Positions 44,112 through 53,719 of a stretch of 64,000 nucleotides of DNA are shown piece after piece. The notes under the pieces were generated by a model. It made no database searches. It saw nothing but the letters and a program-made list of their open reading frames with translations, and was not told the origin of the DNA. Where the stretch lies: NCBI GenBank assembly GCA_947000775.1, contig CAMQGK010000399.1, forward strand, positions 2,844,501-2,908,500, given 5' to 3'. Numbering within the stretch: position 1 is the stretch's first letter; the number at the start of each line of letters is the position of its first letter. A program made the position numbers and the translations under genes. The DNA is from Pterois miles. Taxonomy: Eukaryota; Chordata; Actinopteri; Perciformes; Scorpaenidae.

Positions 44112-45317
44112 TAGAGATGTAAATTCTGAAAACTGATCTTAACCGATAACTGACCCTCGTTAACCGATTATTAACCGTTAACCAACAAGACCAATACGTC
44201 TCATGCAGCGGTGCCAGCTGCAGTATACGAGCACAACAGGCAACTGAGTCAACGGTTCACCATCAGGAGAGTTACTGTAGCAGCCACGGTGCTGCGTTCA
44301 CTGTCTCCAGTTCACCGTCAGGAGAGTTACTGTAGCAGCCACGGTGCTACGTTCACTGTCTCCAGTTCACCATCAGGAGTGGTGGGGTGTTGTAGTTACT
44401 GTAAGAGGAAGTTACTGTAGCAGCCACCGGTGCTGCGTTCACTGTCTCCAGTTCACCGTCAGGAGAGTTACTGTAGCAGCCACGGTGCGGCGTTCACTGT
44501 CTCCAGTTCACCGTCAGGAGAGTTACTGTAGCAGCCACGGTGCTGCGTTCACTGTCTCCAGTTCACCATCAGGAGAGTTACTGTAGCAGCCACGATGCTA
44601 CGTTCACTATCTCCAGTTCACCATCAGGAGAGTTACTGTAGCAGCCACGATGCTACGTTCACTGTCTCCAGTTCACCGTCAGGAGAGTTACTGTAGCAGC
44701 CACGGTGCTGCGTTCACTGTCTCCAGTTCACCGTCAGGAGAGTTACTGTAGCAGCCACGGTGCTGCGTTCACTGTCTCCAGTTCACCGTCAGGAGAGTTA
44801 CTGTAGCAGCCACGGTGCTGCGTTCACTGTCTCCAGTTCACCGTCAGGAGAGTTACTGTAGCAGCCACGGTGCTACGTTCACTGTCTCCAGTTCACCATC
44901 AGGAGAGTTACTGTAGCAGCCACCGTGCTGCGTTCACTGTCTCCAGTTCACCGTCAGGAAAGTTACTGTAGCATCCACAGTGCTGCGTTCACTGTCTCCA
45001 GTTCACCGTCAGGATCTGGATTACCTAGGTGTGTGTTTTGTTATAGCTGTGAACGTAGCTGTAGCAGACAGTGTGTGTACAGTTTATTTGTCGGTGAATA
45101 AATGCTACGAGGCTACAAGCTACAACTCCTCAGCTGGAAGTCCAGAGCCAACTTCCTGTATCTGCGCCGGCTCTCTCTTAAGGTGGACCAGCTTTCCTCC
45201 TTAAAGTGACAAGTTTTTCTCAGCTTTGAATTAATTATCAATATTTCTTTGGACCGTTCAACCGATAGCGTTAATCAGTTAAAATGCTTCATACCGGTTA
45301 TCGGTTAAACATCTCTA
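44112..45317 (+). mobile_element. hAT-like element carrying a 14-unit 55-bp minisatellite
   Basis: Ends are TAGAGATGTAAATT on the left and 'ggttaaacatctcta' on the right, inverted repeats of about 9 bp. Flanking 8-mers TGTACTAT (44,104-44,111) and AGTACTAT (45,318-45,325) match at 7 of 8, as expected for hAT integration. Inside the left end are 'aaccgataactgaccctcg' and 'accgattattaaccgtt'. The 55-bp array covers about 44,250-45,015. The right part (45,016-45,317) is unique to the element, with 'aggtggaccagctttcc'. No transposase is visible. Related copies are at 26.2, 55.1 and 61.5 kb. Confidence 0.85.
44250..45015 (+). repeat. 55-bp minisatellite array inside the hAT-like element
   Basis: Unit: AGTTCACCGTCAGGAGAGTT, then ACTGTAGCAGCCACGGTGCT, then GCGTTCACTGTCTCC. 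About 14 units, very alike; recurring variants are CCATCAGG or CCGTCAGG, and GCTACG or GCTGCG. One unit near 44,380-44,410 carries an extra 'gtggtggggtgttgtag' segment. Each unit contains a short inverted pair (GCAGC and GCTGC around 'cacggt') and a direct GTTCAC pair. Confidence 0.95.
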
Positions 45318-45615
45318 AGTACTATGGATAAAGAGGATGACATTGAACATGAAAGGAGAGAGAGAGGAGAGAGAAAGGAGGAGGAGGATGGCAGTTGAAC
45401 ACAGAGAATATCAAAGCAGAGGCCTCCAGAGTTCAGAGTGAGTAAATGTGAGTTATACCATCTTCAAAGATGTTCAAACTGTTGACCCTGTTGACCTCAT
45501 CACAAACTGTCTGATTCCCACCTTGTTGACAGAGGGCCATCTTAAATATACAGGTAAATAATAATAACAGGTATCTGTTTGCTAACATACTTCTGATTGA
45601 TCACATTTGGGCTGT

Positions 45616-45743
45616 GAACAATATCTCCGGCACTCACAGATAGTGTCGTCAGACTGACAAAGGCTTATTGCTGAAACTTGTTTGTTTGTTTCTCCATTAT
45701 AATAAAAGAGACACTTTATCTGTGAGTGCCGGAGATTTTGTTC
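45616..45743. mobile_element. 128-bp hairpin element with 27-bp arms
   Basis: Left arm 45,616-45,642 and right arm 45,717-45,743 are inverse copies with 26 of 27 matches; the inner 20 bases (ATCTCCGGCACTCACAGATA) are perfect. The 74-base loop holds 'cagactgacaaaggcttatt' and 'gctgaaacttgtttg', a motif related to those near 22.95 and 23.87 kb. It is too small to encode anything. It could be a tiny MITE or a transcribed hairpin. Confidence 0.75.
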
Positions 45744-45749
45744 CTTCTG

Positions 45750-46680
45750 TTCTTGCTGCTACCTGGCACCCAACACATTTCAAGATTTGAAGACGTGCTC
45801 GTTGTAATTTTCTATTTCAGACATTGAAAGGATTTTACCCTGCCAGCTCGCTAGTGCAAAGTCTATGTAATGTGTGACCGAGCCCATGTGTGTACAGAGC
45901 TGCTTATTGTCCAGAGAATTGACAGCAAGTGAGCAGGCGGGTTGATGACGAGTCCATGTGAAACCAGAGGAAAATAAACATCCAAGGGATGAAGAAGTAG
46001 GGTCATTCACATAAAAATGACTTCTGATGCTTCTGACGCTGAAATAATCAGACGAATTCAAGGAACAATCGTTTAAAACCAAATTACAAACCGATGTGAC
46101 CGCAGTGTTTTTGCATCACGACCTGCCTCACGTATGCTTTAACCAGGCGCTTTAACTAAACATGACATGGACAGTATCCTGATGTGTACTACATGTGTGA
46201 AAAGGAAATATTAGAAAATGGGAAAAAAAAAACGTTTGGTTCATTTAAGCTGGTGTGAAAGCTGTCAGTGGAACTCTGATGCCGACCAAACAACCAGACC
46301 GTGACCCTGAAACAGTGGGTGTTGGTCTGCCTGAGCAGACTCTGCTGCAGTTTGTTAGTGGTGTGAAAGCCAACAGATCAACCTCAGGACTAAGTGATAG
46401 TAGATAAGAAGTGTCAGCATTAGTTCAAAAGCTTCATTACTGTTGAATCCATCTTCTGGCTGCAAACAATCTGCCAATGTGTATAAACTATAGCGTGTAA
46501 CTGTGCAACGTTCACCAATATTGAAATTGGTTATGTTGAGTTTTTAACCTCACCTTTCTCCCACTAACAATTCACCCAACTTCAACCTGAGAGCTGAGGT
46601 CTCGTCTTTGTTTATAAGGTGGATGAAAATGAAGTTTAACGCTGCATTTAAATTCTCTCTAACGCTGCAGCAGGTTATCG
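45750..46680. other. Unique sequence, no gene recognised
   Basis: No arrays or transposon ends. A 100-codon minus frame at 45,780-46,082 has no recognisable domain and is probably chance. Confidence 0.3.
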
Positions 46681-46731
46681 AGCATCTCCGTGGCATGTTT
46701 TGTACAGTATGTGTGTGTCTGTTCCTTCAGC

Positions 46732-46926
46732 ATGGAGCCCAGCAGCTCAACAACAATAAGGCTTGTAAGGTTTCAAGTGTTTACCTACCCGCTGTTTGGA
46801 GGACGGCCTCAGACCGAGGTGGGGTTGGCTCCGACACTGCAGGGAACAGGGAGGACACAGAACTGTTACGGAGAATATCAAGAACACAGTATTTATCTGT
46901 TTGACACACAGCTCTGTCCCCAGTAA
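46732..46926 (+). CDS. Candidate small exon or ORF of 64 codons, unassigned
   Basis: An ATG in good context (A at -3, G at +4) lies two bases after a strong splice acceptor: 'gtgtgtctgttccttcag'. The frame reads MEPSSSTTIRLVRFQVFTYP, then LFGGRPQTEVGLAPTLQG, and ends after QLCPQ at a TAA. No domain is recognised. Composition is more protein-like than most frames here and no repeat family covers it. There is no cross-species or transcript evidence, so it may be a chance frame next to a pyrimidine tract. Confidence 0.2.
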   Translation: MEPSSSTTIRLVRFQVFTYPLFGGRPQTEVGLAPTLQGTGRTQNCYGEYQEHSIYLFDTQLCPQ

Positions 46927-46929
46927 ACA

Positions 46930-47500
46930 AACACTAGGACTGGTAGAGTTAACGCACCACTCTACATAAAGGCTGAAAGAGAATATGATCATTTCAAACT
47001 AAAAAGTCAAACATGCTGTGAAAACTTGGATTTCTGGGACGCCCTGAAGCTGAGGATCAGGCTTTAATAAAAAAAACACGTTCTTTTAAATTCTATGTAT
47101 GTTATCACGTTTTTATGAATTTTAACATGCAATGCCGTGCGCCAGTGTCTTTTTTAATACAACCACTAGAGGTCACCAAAGTAAAACATTGAGCTTGACA
47201 GCAAAAAGAGCTAAAATACAACAGCTCATAAAAGCTATTTTCAATTTGACTTTTACCACATGGTTTTAGGTTACAGCTGCTGTCAATGTTCGCCACCTAC
47301 TTAAAGCCACAAATCCATCATGGCTGACTGTATGTGAAGTTAACAAATCACACTAAAACATGCCTCTCAAAATCCCATAGAGTCACATTAAAAGAACTAA
47401 AGCTAGCTATGAGACGACATGTTTCATCATTAAATGCTGCCTTTAGCAACATCAACAACGAAAAATATGACAGTGGCATGTCCAAATGTGAAACTGTGCT
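46930..47500. other. Unique sequence, no feature recognised
   Basis: Old-repeat words such as 'accactagaggtcacc' occur near 47,160, but no element can be bounded. Confidence 0.25.
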
Positions 47501-47509
47501 TCAATCTAT

Positions 47510-47650
47510 AATGACCATAGACTGTACTTATATAACAAGTAGACGTAGTCACCATGACATCATCCATGTGGTTTGTAGACTACAGCTCTGAAGCTTGAAG
47601 TTCGGCGTTTCGGCTGTCACCATCTTGGTTTGTTGCAACCAGAAATTATC
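47510..47650 (+). mobile_element. Family Z dispersed repeat, plus orientation
   Basis: 'gaccatagactgtacttata', 'gacgtagtcaccatgacatc', 'tgtagactacagctctgaag' and 'ctgtcaccatcttggtttg' match the reverse copy at 16.6-16.8 kb. Class unknown; common in fish. Confidence 0.6.
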
Positions 47651-47772
47651 TTTTTGTAGTCTATTTGTCTCTATAGTCATTTTGTGTCTCTTTGTAGTTG
47701 TTTTGTGTCTCTTTACAGTCATTTTGTGTCTCTTTATATTTATTTTGTGTCTCTATATTTCTTTTGTCTCTG
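47651..47772 (+). repeat. Minisatellite (TTTTGTGTCTCTTTGTAGT units)
   Basis: Five imperfect 20- to 24-bp units of 'ttttgtgtctctttgtagt' type. It is the plus-oriented counterpart of the array at 16.9-17.06 kb. Confidence 0.85.
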
Positions 47773-48349
47773 GATGAATTATTCACACCCTTCGTTGTTG
47801 TTTTCACAGTTTTTCTAGTTGCTGCACCTCCTTTGTTCTTTATTTTCTGATTGAATGTCGATGGATATTTACTGTACTTCTTTAGTCTAGTTATTATTCT
47901 TAATATAAGCACTGATGCAAGCAATGCAATGATTGTGGAGACTGAAGCCAGCATCTAGGAACATTGGTTTTACCGTTTTCAGCCTCCTTGATTTGATTCC
48001 TGTAGCTTTTTAATTTGTTTTGTTTTTGTTTTGTTGGGTTTTAAATGTGTTATACAAATGAACAATTAAAACCAATTATTATTAGTGGACACTGGTGACA
48101 CTGAAACCTGTCACACTTTGACACTGGCTTCAGCTTTCACCTATGCACCTATACTTGGAAGCTCCCAGTAATAATAATAGTAATGAGGCCAGACTTTCAT
48201 TATAGTGACAAGAGATCTGATGAAATAAATGATTTTGGTTTTATAATAGAAAATATCAAGAAAAGAAAACATCATCGGAGGACTAGAAAGACATTCTTCC
48301 ATTATAACAATAGATAATTTGGCTTCATTCCCTCACTCTAAGTTGTTTT

Positions 48350-48500
48350 GTTGCATTAACGTCACCTAAATGCTGCAAAATGCAAATGGCTGGATTTAAA
48401 GTGCGAGCGTTAAGACGAATGGAGCCATTAGCGGCGTTTAAAGATGAACATGTTCACAGAGGAGACGGCGAAACAACGAATCCTAATGAGTCTTTAGAAA
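48350..48500. promoter_or_regulatory. Possible conserved non-coding element
   Basis: Unique text with 'gcaaaatgcaaatggctgg' (an octamer-like ATGCAAAT at about 48,381), 'ggagccattagcggcg' and 'cgaatcctaatgag'. Low-confidence inference from motif content. Confidence 0.18.
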
Positions 48501-48620
48501 GCTCCACGTGAAGCTCCCAAAGGAGTTATTTACAAAGAAAGAAACTGGGAGGAATGGTAATGAATTCCCACATGGACACACACTTTGAACACTGGAAAGA
48601 CATTATTTGATCTGGAGAGA

Positions 48621-48623
<3 letters not shown>

Positions 48624-48670
<47 letters not shown>
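48624..48670. repeat. (CA)n microsatellite
   Basis: About 19 uninterrupted CA units, then ACAAACACAC. Confidence 0.98.
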
Positions 48671-48959
48671 CAGATATATACAGTATACACACATTCAAAC
48701 CTTCTAGAGGCAAAGACATGGTCTGATGTAGAGATTTCCTCTTTCTCAAACATACACACATACAAAAACACTCTAACTTTAGATGATTTGATGTGACTGT
48801 TTCTCAAACAGCCACAAAACAACACTCTCACCCACCTCCTCTACATCGACAAAGATATTATTTGATCCAGAGAGAAAGAGAGAAACCAGGAAGCAGCAGT
48901 AAACCTTCAGCAGGAAGCAGGCTTTTATTTTACGAGCTGCCACCATCTGGAGGTTTTTT

Positions 48960-48978
48960 GGGGGGGGGGGGGGGGGGG
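48960..48978 (+). repeat. Run of 19 G, followed by further G tracts
   Basis: Nineteen consecutive G, preceded by six T, with 'ttgggg' and 'aaagggggga' tracts within the next 40 bases. Such DNA can form G-quadruplexes, and the exact length is likely to be unstable in sequencing. Confidence 0.95.
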
Positions 48979-49534
48979 AGTGTGAGATTGGGGTATAAAG
49001 GGGGGAGTAAAGGTGACAGTGGAGCAGGTGTTCATGTGCTGCCCACATCTCTGCTGTACACTAATGCAGCAGCTTTCAGCTGACGGGTCGACGACTGGAT
49101 GGAGGTGATACAGTATATTTATCCCAGAGGTGGAGGATGGAAATCTACAGTGTTTATTGTCTTTTCTACTGGTTTCAGGCTGGTCTCATACACCATTCGT
49201 AGCTTGGGATATATCTATCACAAAGTCAATTCGTACTTAATCCAAGTAATCGTGAAACCATAAGTATAGGGTATCTGCAGGCTTATGGGAAGTGAGTGAT
49301 GAAGCAAGAGAGAGAGAGCGGCAGTGAATGTTTGCAGTGGAGCAGAAGACAGTTCAGCTCTGAGAAAATCAAATGCATATTCAGTAGAAGTTGCAGTTTG
49401 TGCAGAAATAAATCCTGCAGCTCCTCAAGACCAGCAGAGGTTTCCTGTGTCTCAATTCCTGGCGGCTGAGTGGAGCATTGAGGTTGTCTCTGCAGCGAGC
49501 AACGTTATCGGCATACGCAGATATAAACGGCTCA

Positions 49535-49662
49535 TTCTGAGGTAACAAAACACAATGGTTCTTATTATCAGCTGATTATACACTAAAGAAAACATGCTTA
49601 TTAATATCATATTCCATTTCTGCCTATAAAGCCTCCTGATTGTTACGCACTGGTCCTTTAAC
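49535..49662 (+). mobile_element. Terminal fragment of a dispersed fish repeat
   Basis: 'gaggtaacaaaacacaatgg', 'acatgcttattaatatcata', 'ttccatttctgcctataaag', 'cctcctgattgttacgcact' and 'ggtcctttaa' match, in order, the copy at 62.19-62.30 kb. The ending 'ctggtcctttaa' is typical of a fish DNA element. Its other end is not identified; it may reach back to about 49.15 kb. Confidence 0.55.
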
Positions 49663-50599
49663 TTGCTGACCTTACCATCTCAAACTTACTTTTCTAACTT
49701 CTACTTTTTCATTACCTTGTTAATTCTGTGAAAATCAGAGCAAATGTTTCATCCATAAATTATGATGGAGCCTGAAACGCAATCAGAGAGCTCAGCATCT
49801 CTAGTCGACGGCTTTATTTTACTGACATCACTTTGTGTCAATAAGCAAATCAGCCTCCAGCCGGGACAGATATAAGACGTCTACAGTTACTGATGGCGGA
49901 GTTACAGATGATGTGAAACGGAGTCAGAGGAGACAGAGGAGATCAGATTGATCTGTGGCGGAAACAACAGAAACATGTTTTATCCTCGGTTGGTTTTCAC
50001 CACCTGACACTTTTTCCTCTTTGTTTTACTCCAGCAGACAACTGCAGTGACCTTTAGAGGAATATTACAGTGCAGCGAGGAGGGAGTCACGGTGGCTATG
50101 ACTGAACGTATCGTCGATGGGAGGAGAGGGATGAGGTGAGGAGACGACAGGGCGATGAAAATGAGAAGTGGGGGGGGAAATGGAGAGAGAATCGCCTCGT
50201 GTTCGTTCCCATCTGATCACAAGCACAGCGGGGCATTTTGCTTCTGACATTTTAGTTTCAGACATCTCATCTCACATCTATTGGGCTTGTGTCATCTGTC
50301 GGCGGCTGTTGGTTTCAGAAGATTCACATCAAATGAGGAGGGAAATAGGCTGCAGAGTCTGATCGCTGTGTGCACAGACGCACACAAAAGAAGAAAACTG
50401 AAGACGCAAGTTACTGTAATGGAAATGAATCACAGGCAGAACAGCTAGGAAGTTAGATATCAACATCATCGACATCATAAGGGGAGGGATGAGAGTCTGG
50501 TGCCATCCACCTTATTCTCAGGAGCGTTACTGTAGAAATGAGTCCATGAGTTAGTCCCATAGGCCAACCATAGCAGCTAGCTTTAGTGGCTAACCGCCA

Positions 50600-50925
50600 A
50601 CGGCATCCTCCATCCATCTTCAACTACTTATCCCATTAGGGGTTGCGGGGGGGCTGGACGTATGTCGGGGTTCACCCTGGACAGATCACCAGTCCATCGC
50701 AGGGCTGACACACAGAGACAGACAACCATTCACGCTCACATTCACACCTACACCTACCGATTTAGAGTCATCAATCAACCCACATGTCTTTGGACTGTGG
50801 GAGGAAACCGGAGAACGCTAACACAGGGAGAACATGCAAACTGCACACAGAAGGACCCCAAACCCGACACCACCCTCTCGCTGTTAGGCGACAGTGCTAA
50901 CCACTGCACCAGCATGCAGCCCCAA
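50600..50925 (-). mobile_element. tRNA-derived SINE, long copy, minus orientation
   Basis: Reverse reading: a head with 'ggtgcagtggttagcactgt' and 'cgcctaacagcgagaggg', then 'ttgcatgttctccctgtgtt', 'ggtttcctcccacagtccaa', 'gactctaaatcggtagg', 'cagccctgcgatggactgg' and finally 'ccagcccccccgcaacccc' with 'gggataagtagttgaagatg'. It has the whole body and the tail that is absent from the shorter copies. The B box is damaged. Confidence 0.8.
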
Positions 50926-51016
50926 CGCCGCTTCTTTTCAAAAGTAATCCACCTTCAATTTCGCAACTCCTTCTTTATTTTTAACAGCTATTTTACTAAC
51001 ATCTTCTAAACTGTCC

Positions 51017-51358
51017 TTGCGGACCTCTGCTACTGGTTGCGGTGTTCTCGGCTGTACTAACAACCAGACAAAGCTACATTTGTGGCTTCAACCACAGTGT
51101 GTTGAACATGCACCCAAAACAAAAAGGGATTGCTGTTGTGACCAACGGTACAGTCTCCATCGCCGACCTACAGACGAGGAATCCAGAAGAATGTGGCTGA
51201 GAAACCTAAACTTGAAGAGACCACCATAAACCCTCGTTATGTGAGCTCATTTCATTTAGTCGACAAAAAGCCAACAGAGGAAAACCTGCTTCCTACTCTG
51301 TGGTTGGTCTATAAAGACCAGCGGAGAAGAGACGTTGGATCCTTAAAAGGACATCAGG
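51017..51358 (+). pseudogene. Decayed THAP-domain coding stretch (transposase- or host-derived)
   Basis: The first frame reads LRTSATGCGVLGCTNNQTKL and later YSLHRRPTDEESRRMWLRNL, NLKRPP, then a stop at 51,227. After a frame shift of one or two bases it continues NPRYVSSFHLVDKKPTEEN and LLPTLWLVYKDQRRRDVGS. This is the zinc-dependent THAP DNA-binding fold: C-x4-C at the start, the W and the P of the core, and V-x-S-x-H at the end. One zinc ligand Cys is replaced by Ser, the start codon is TTG, and the frame is broken, so it is not functional as written. A strong donor (CAG|GTATGA) follows at 51,358/51,359. THAP domains occur in P-element and Kolobok transposases and in host proteins. Confidence 0.75.
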
Positions 51359-51359
51359 T

Positions 51360-52310
51360 ATGATTTCATGTGTAGGGAGGACTCAGCATTGTCGCGTTGG
51401 TTTAATGACAGACAGCTGTAAGGCAGTTTATAGCGCAGAGTGCGGGCCAGCATTAGACTGAATTTATTTTAAGTTTAAGTATGGTTGATACTGTGGAAGT
51501 ACTGATCCGCCTTCAGGTTGTTCATCAATTCATTGTAGAAACGGAGTCAATAACGTAGCTAAATATGCTAGCGTCAGTTATCTGAGGCCATTCTTCAGGT
51601 CGTCCTCCCATCCCTACATGGTAGAAGACAGCGCTATGATCACATTATCCCTTTTGAGGGGTAATAGGTGGTGTTCCTGCATGTTTTACTAGATTTTTTA
51701 AAATACAGTCACTCTTAGAGAGACGATTAGCGTACTGTTACCATGAAAAATGCAACACAACGCGCCTGAAGTTGCAAGGAATCACGGGGGGGGGTTAGAA
51801 ATAAGGAGTATAGGAAAGGTCACATGGTCAACAAAGCCCATGCATTTCTTCCTGTTGGGAGGGTGGATGTGCAGTCAGGTCAGCAGACACTCTTTACTAA
51901 GGTGAAACGTGGAGGGAAGGTCACAGCATCACTGAAATCAATTGGTGTCTTCTCTTGAGCGTGAATGTTTTTCCTTACTGGTCACAGAGAAACTACAAAC
52001 AGGCTACTGTTGTATTTGCTCTCTGTTACCCCTCTACTGTATTTATATTCACCTTAGAAAGAAAGACAGATATATACTCTGAGAGGATCAAAATAAGGTT
52101 TTTACTCAAAATGGCAGCCTTTCCTGTCTGTATTACCTTCGGAGTAGAGGTGGTGATGAGGGATGTGTCCTAACTTTACCCAGACTATGCTGAATTTCTC
52201 TCCGTGCAGCTCTGCTTTTACATCTGTTCTCAGTTTGGTTGGTTTTCTTGAAACACAGGGATATTTCTTATTTTAGATACTGAATTTGTACCTACAGCTA
52301 CAGTAATAAA
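51360..52310. other. Sequence after the THAP relic, no further exon recognised
   Basis: I looked for continuation of the THAP protein in all frames and found none I could recognise. A 72-codon plus frame at 51,955-52,173 has no known domain. An eight-G run sits at 51,786. Confidence 0.3.
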
Positions 52311-52317
52311 ACAACCC

Positions 52318-52597
52318 AATAGACTTAGGATAAGACAAGAAAACCACTTAGTGGATTTAAGGGAAATGCCAAGGTCCCTCACTTAGGTTTAGGCAAGAAA
52401 ACCACATCAAGGTCACTAACAGGATCAAACAAGAAAACCATTTAGTGGGGTTAAGGGAAATCATTGAGGTCACTGACTTTGGATCGAAAAAGAAGACCAC
52501 TTAGTGGAGTTAAGGGGAAACGGCAAGGTCACTGACTTAGAATCAGCTAAGAAAACTACTTTGTAAAGTTAAGGGAAAATGTCATGATTGGGCTCCA
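52318..52597 (+). repeat. Diverged ~60-bp minisatellite
   Basis: Five imperfect units with 'caagaaaaccacttagtgg', 'agttaagggaaatgcc' and 'aaggtcactgactta'. The second unit is shortened to about 38 bp. Divergence is high. It has distant similarity in wording to family Y ('cttaggtttaggcaagaaa'). Confidence 0.85.
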
Positions 52598-52920
52598 CGT
52601 AAACAAAGTAAATCACACAGAAAACCGTTACCATCAGCAGGGGAACCACACGACTCTAGTTAGATTACATGTAACATCACATTTTGTCTGTGACATTACA
52701 GCAGATAAAAATGAAGTTAGTGTCCGCCATCTTGACTAAACCAATCTGATCTGCTAAATGTGTCCCAGTGGGCGGCGACCCCGGTGACCCCGGCGACCCC
52801 TCACCGCTGAACCTCCCACCCTGTAGGTGAGCAGCTCAGTGGGTCACACACTCGTCAGGAAATGTGCTCCCCGCTGTGGGAGGTCAGACTCAGAAGTGGG
52901 AGGCAGAGTGAGAGTGTGTG

Positions 52921-52971
52921 TATAAAAAGGTCACACGGGAGCGTCGGCGCATCAGTCGTACCGTAGTAATG
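52921..52971 (+). promoter_or_regulatory. Candidate RNA polymerase II core promoter (TATA + Inr)
   Basis: TATAAAAAGG begins at 52,921. An initiator-like TCAGTC lies with its A at 52,954, 33 bases downstream of the first T, which is the usual spacing. Upstream 52,770-52,900 is GC- and CpG-richer than average ('gtgggcggcgaccccgg'). Downstream are two ATGs at 52,969 and 52,975 in a CpG-rich leader, then a weak donor-like 'cacaggttgag' near 53,031. No recognisable peptide follows. TATA words occur by chance, so the case rests on the combination. Confidence 0.35.
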
Positions 52972-53527
52972 AGGTATGAGGCGTCGGCGGGGTCACGGCG
53001 GTCCCGGAGGGGGGTCGGCGGTCCTCCTCACAGGTTGAGGTCAACTCAGCGACCTTCTAACAGTGTTGACTAACAGCATTAACGTCAGCGCTGATGCAGT
53101 TTGGTCACATGGCTTTACTGATGGAATTAAACAGTGGCTAAAAGTCAGCGCTGTGTGTGGACTGACACAGATATAATGTATACTGGAAATACTGCTGTAA
53201 TACTGAAGAACTACTGGAAAGGACGCCGAGTTTGGGCTTGAAGGAGTTCAACATCACTCGGGACATTAAACTCTACCGTTCAGTACTGGGACAAAATGAT
53301 CACAGCTCAAAAGATTCATTAACAAACTTTTTCGGAGGATATGTAATGTTTGAATATTATTTATTAATAAATGAAACATTATTCAACACAGAAACGCTTT
53401 GCCTTGATTTGATACTGTCACCTTCAATCACAGTTTTTCGTCTCAAAGCTGTGAAAAAATCTGAAGTTGCCACCAAACTCCTTCATTCTGGCAGAAAACA
53501 GCAGGGCAACAAAGGGGCTATAACAGG

Positions 53528-53715
53528 TTAACTTATCATTAACACTTATATTTAACATTTAACTTCACATTAACACATTTAAAGCTTAACTTAACATTAA
53601 CACTAACATTTAACTTAACATTAACACTTACAGTTAAAGCTTAACTTAACATTAACACATTTAAAGCTCAAGTTGACATTAACACTAACATTTAACATTT
53701 AACTTATTATTAACT
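53528..53715 (+). repeat. AT-rich tandem repeat (TTAACATTAACACATTTAA)
   Basis: Irregular units of 'taacttaacattaacac' and 'atttaaagcttaac' over about 190 bp. Units vary in length between about 12 and 30 bp. Confidence 0.85.
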
Positions 53716-53719
53716 TGCA

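Noticed and set aside
44344..44586. Open frames through the 55-bp array (RSLSPVHHQE-type repeats)
   Set aside because: They come from the tandem unit; 55 is not a multiple of three, so the frame rotates from unit to unit and cannot be a stable protein repeat.
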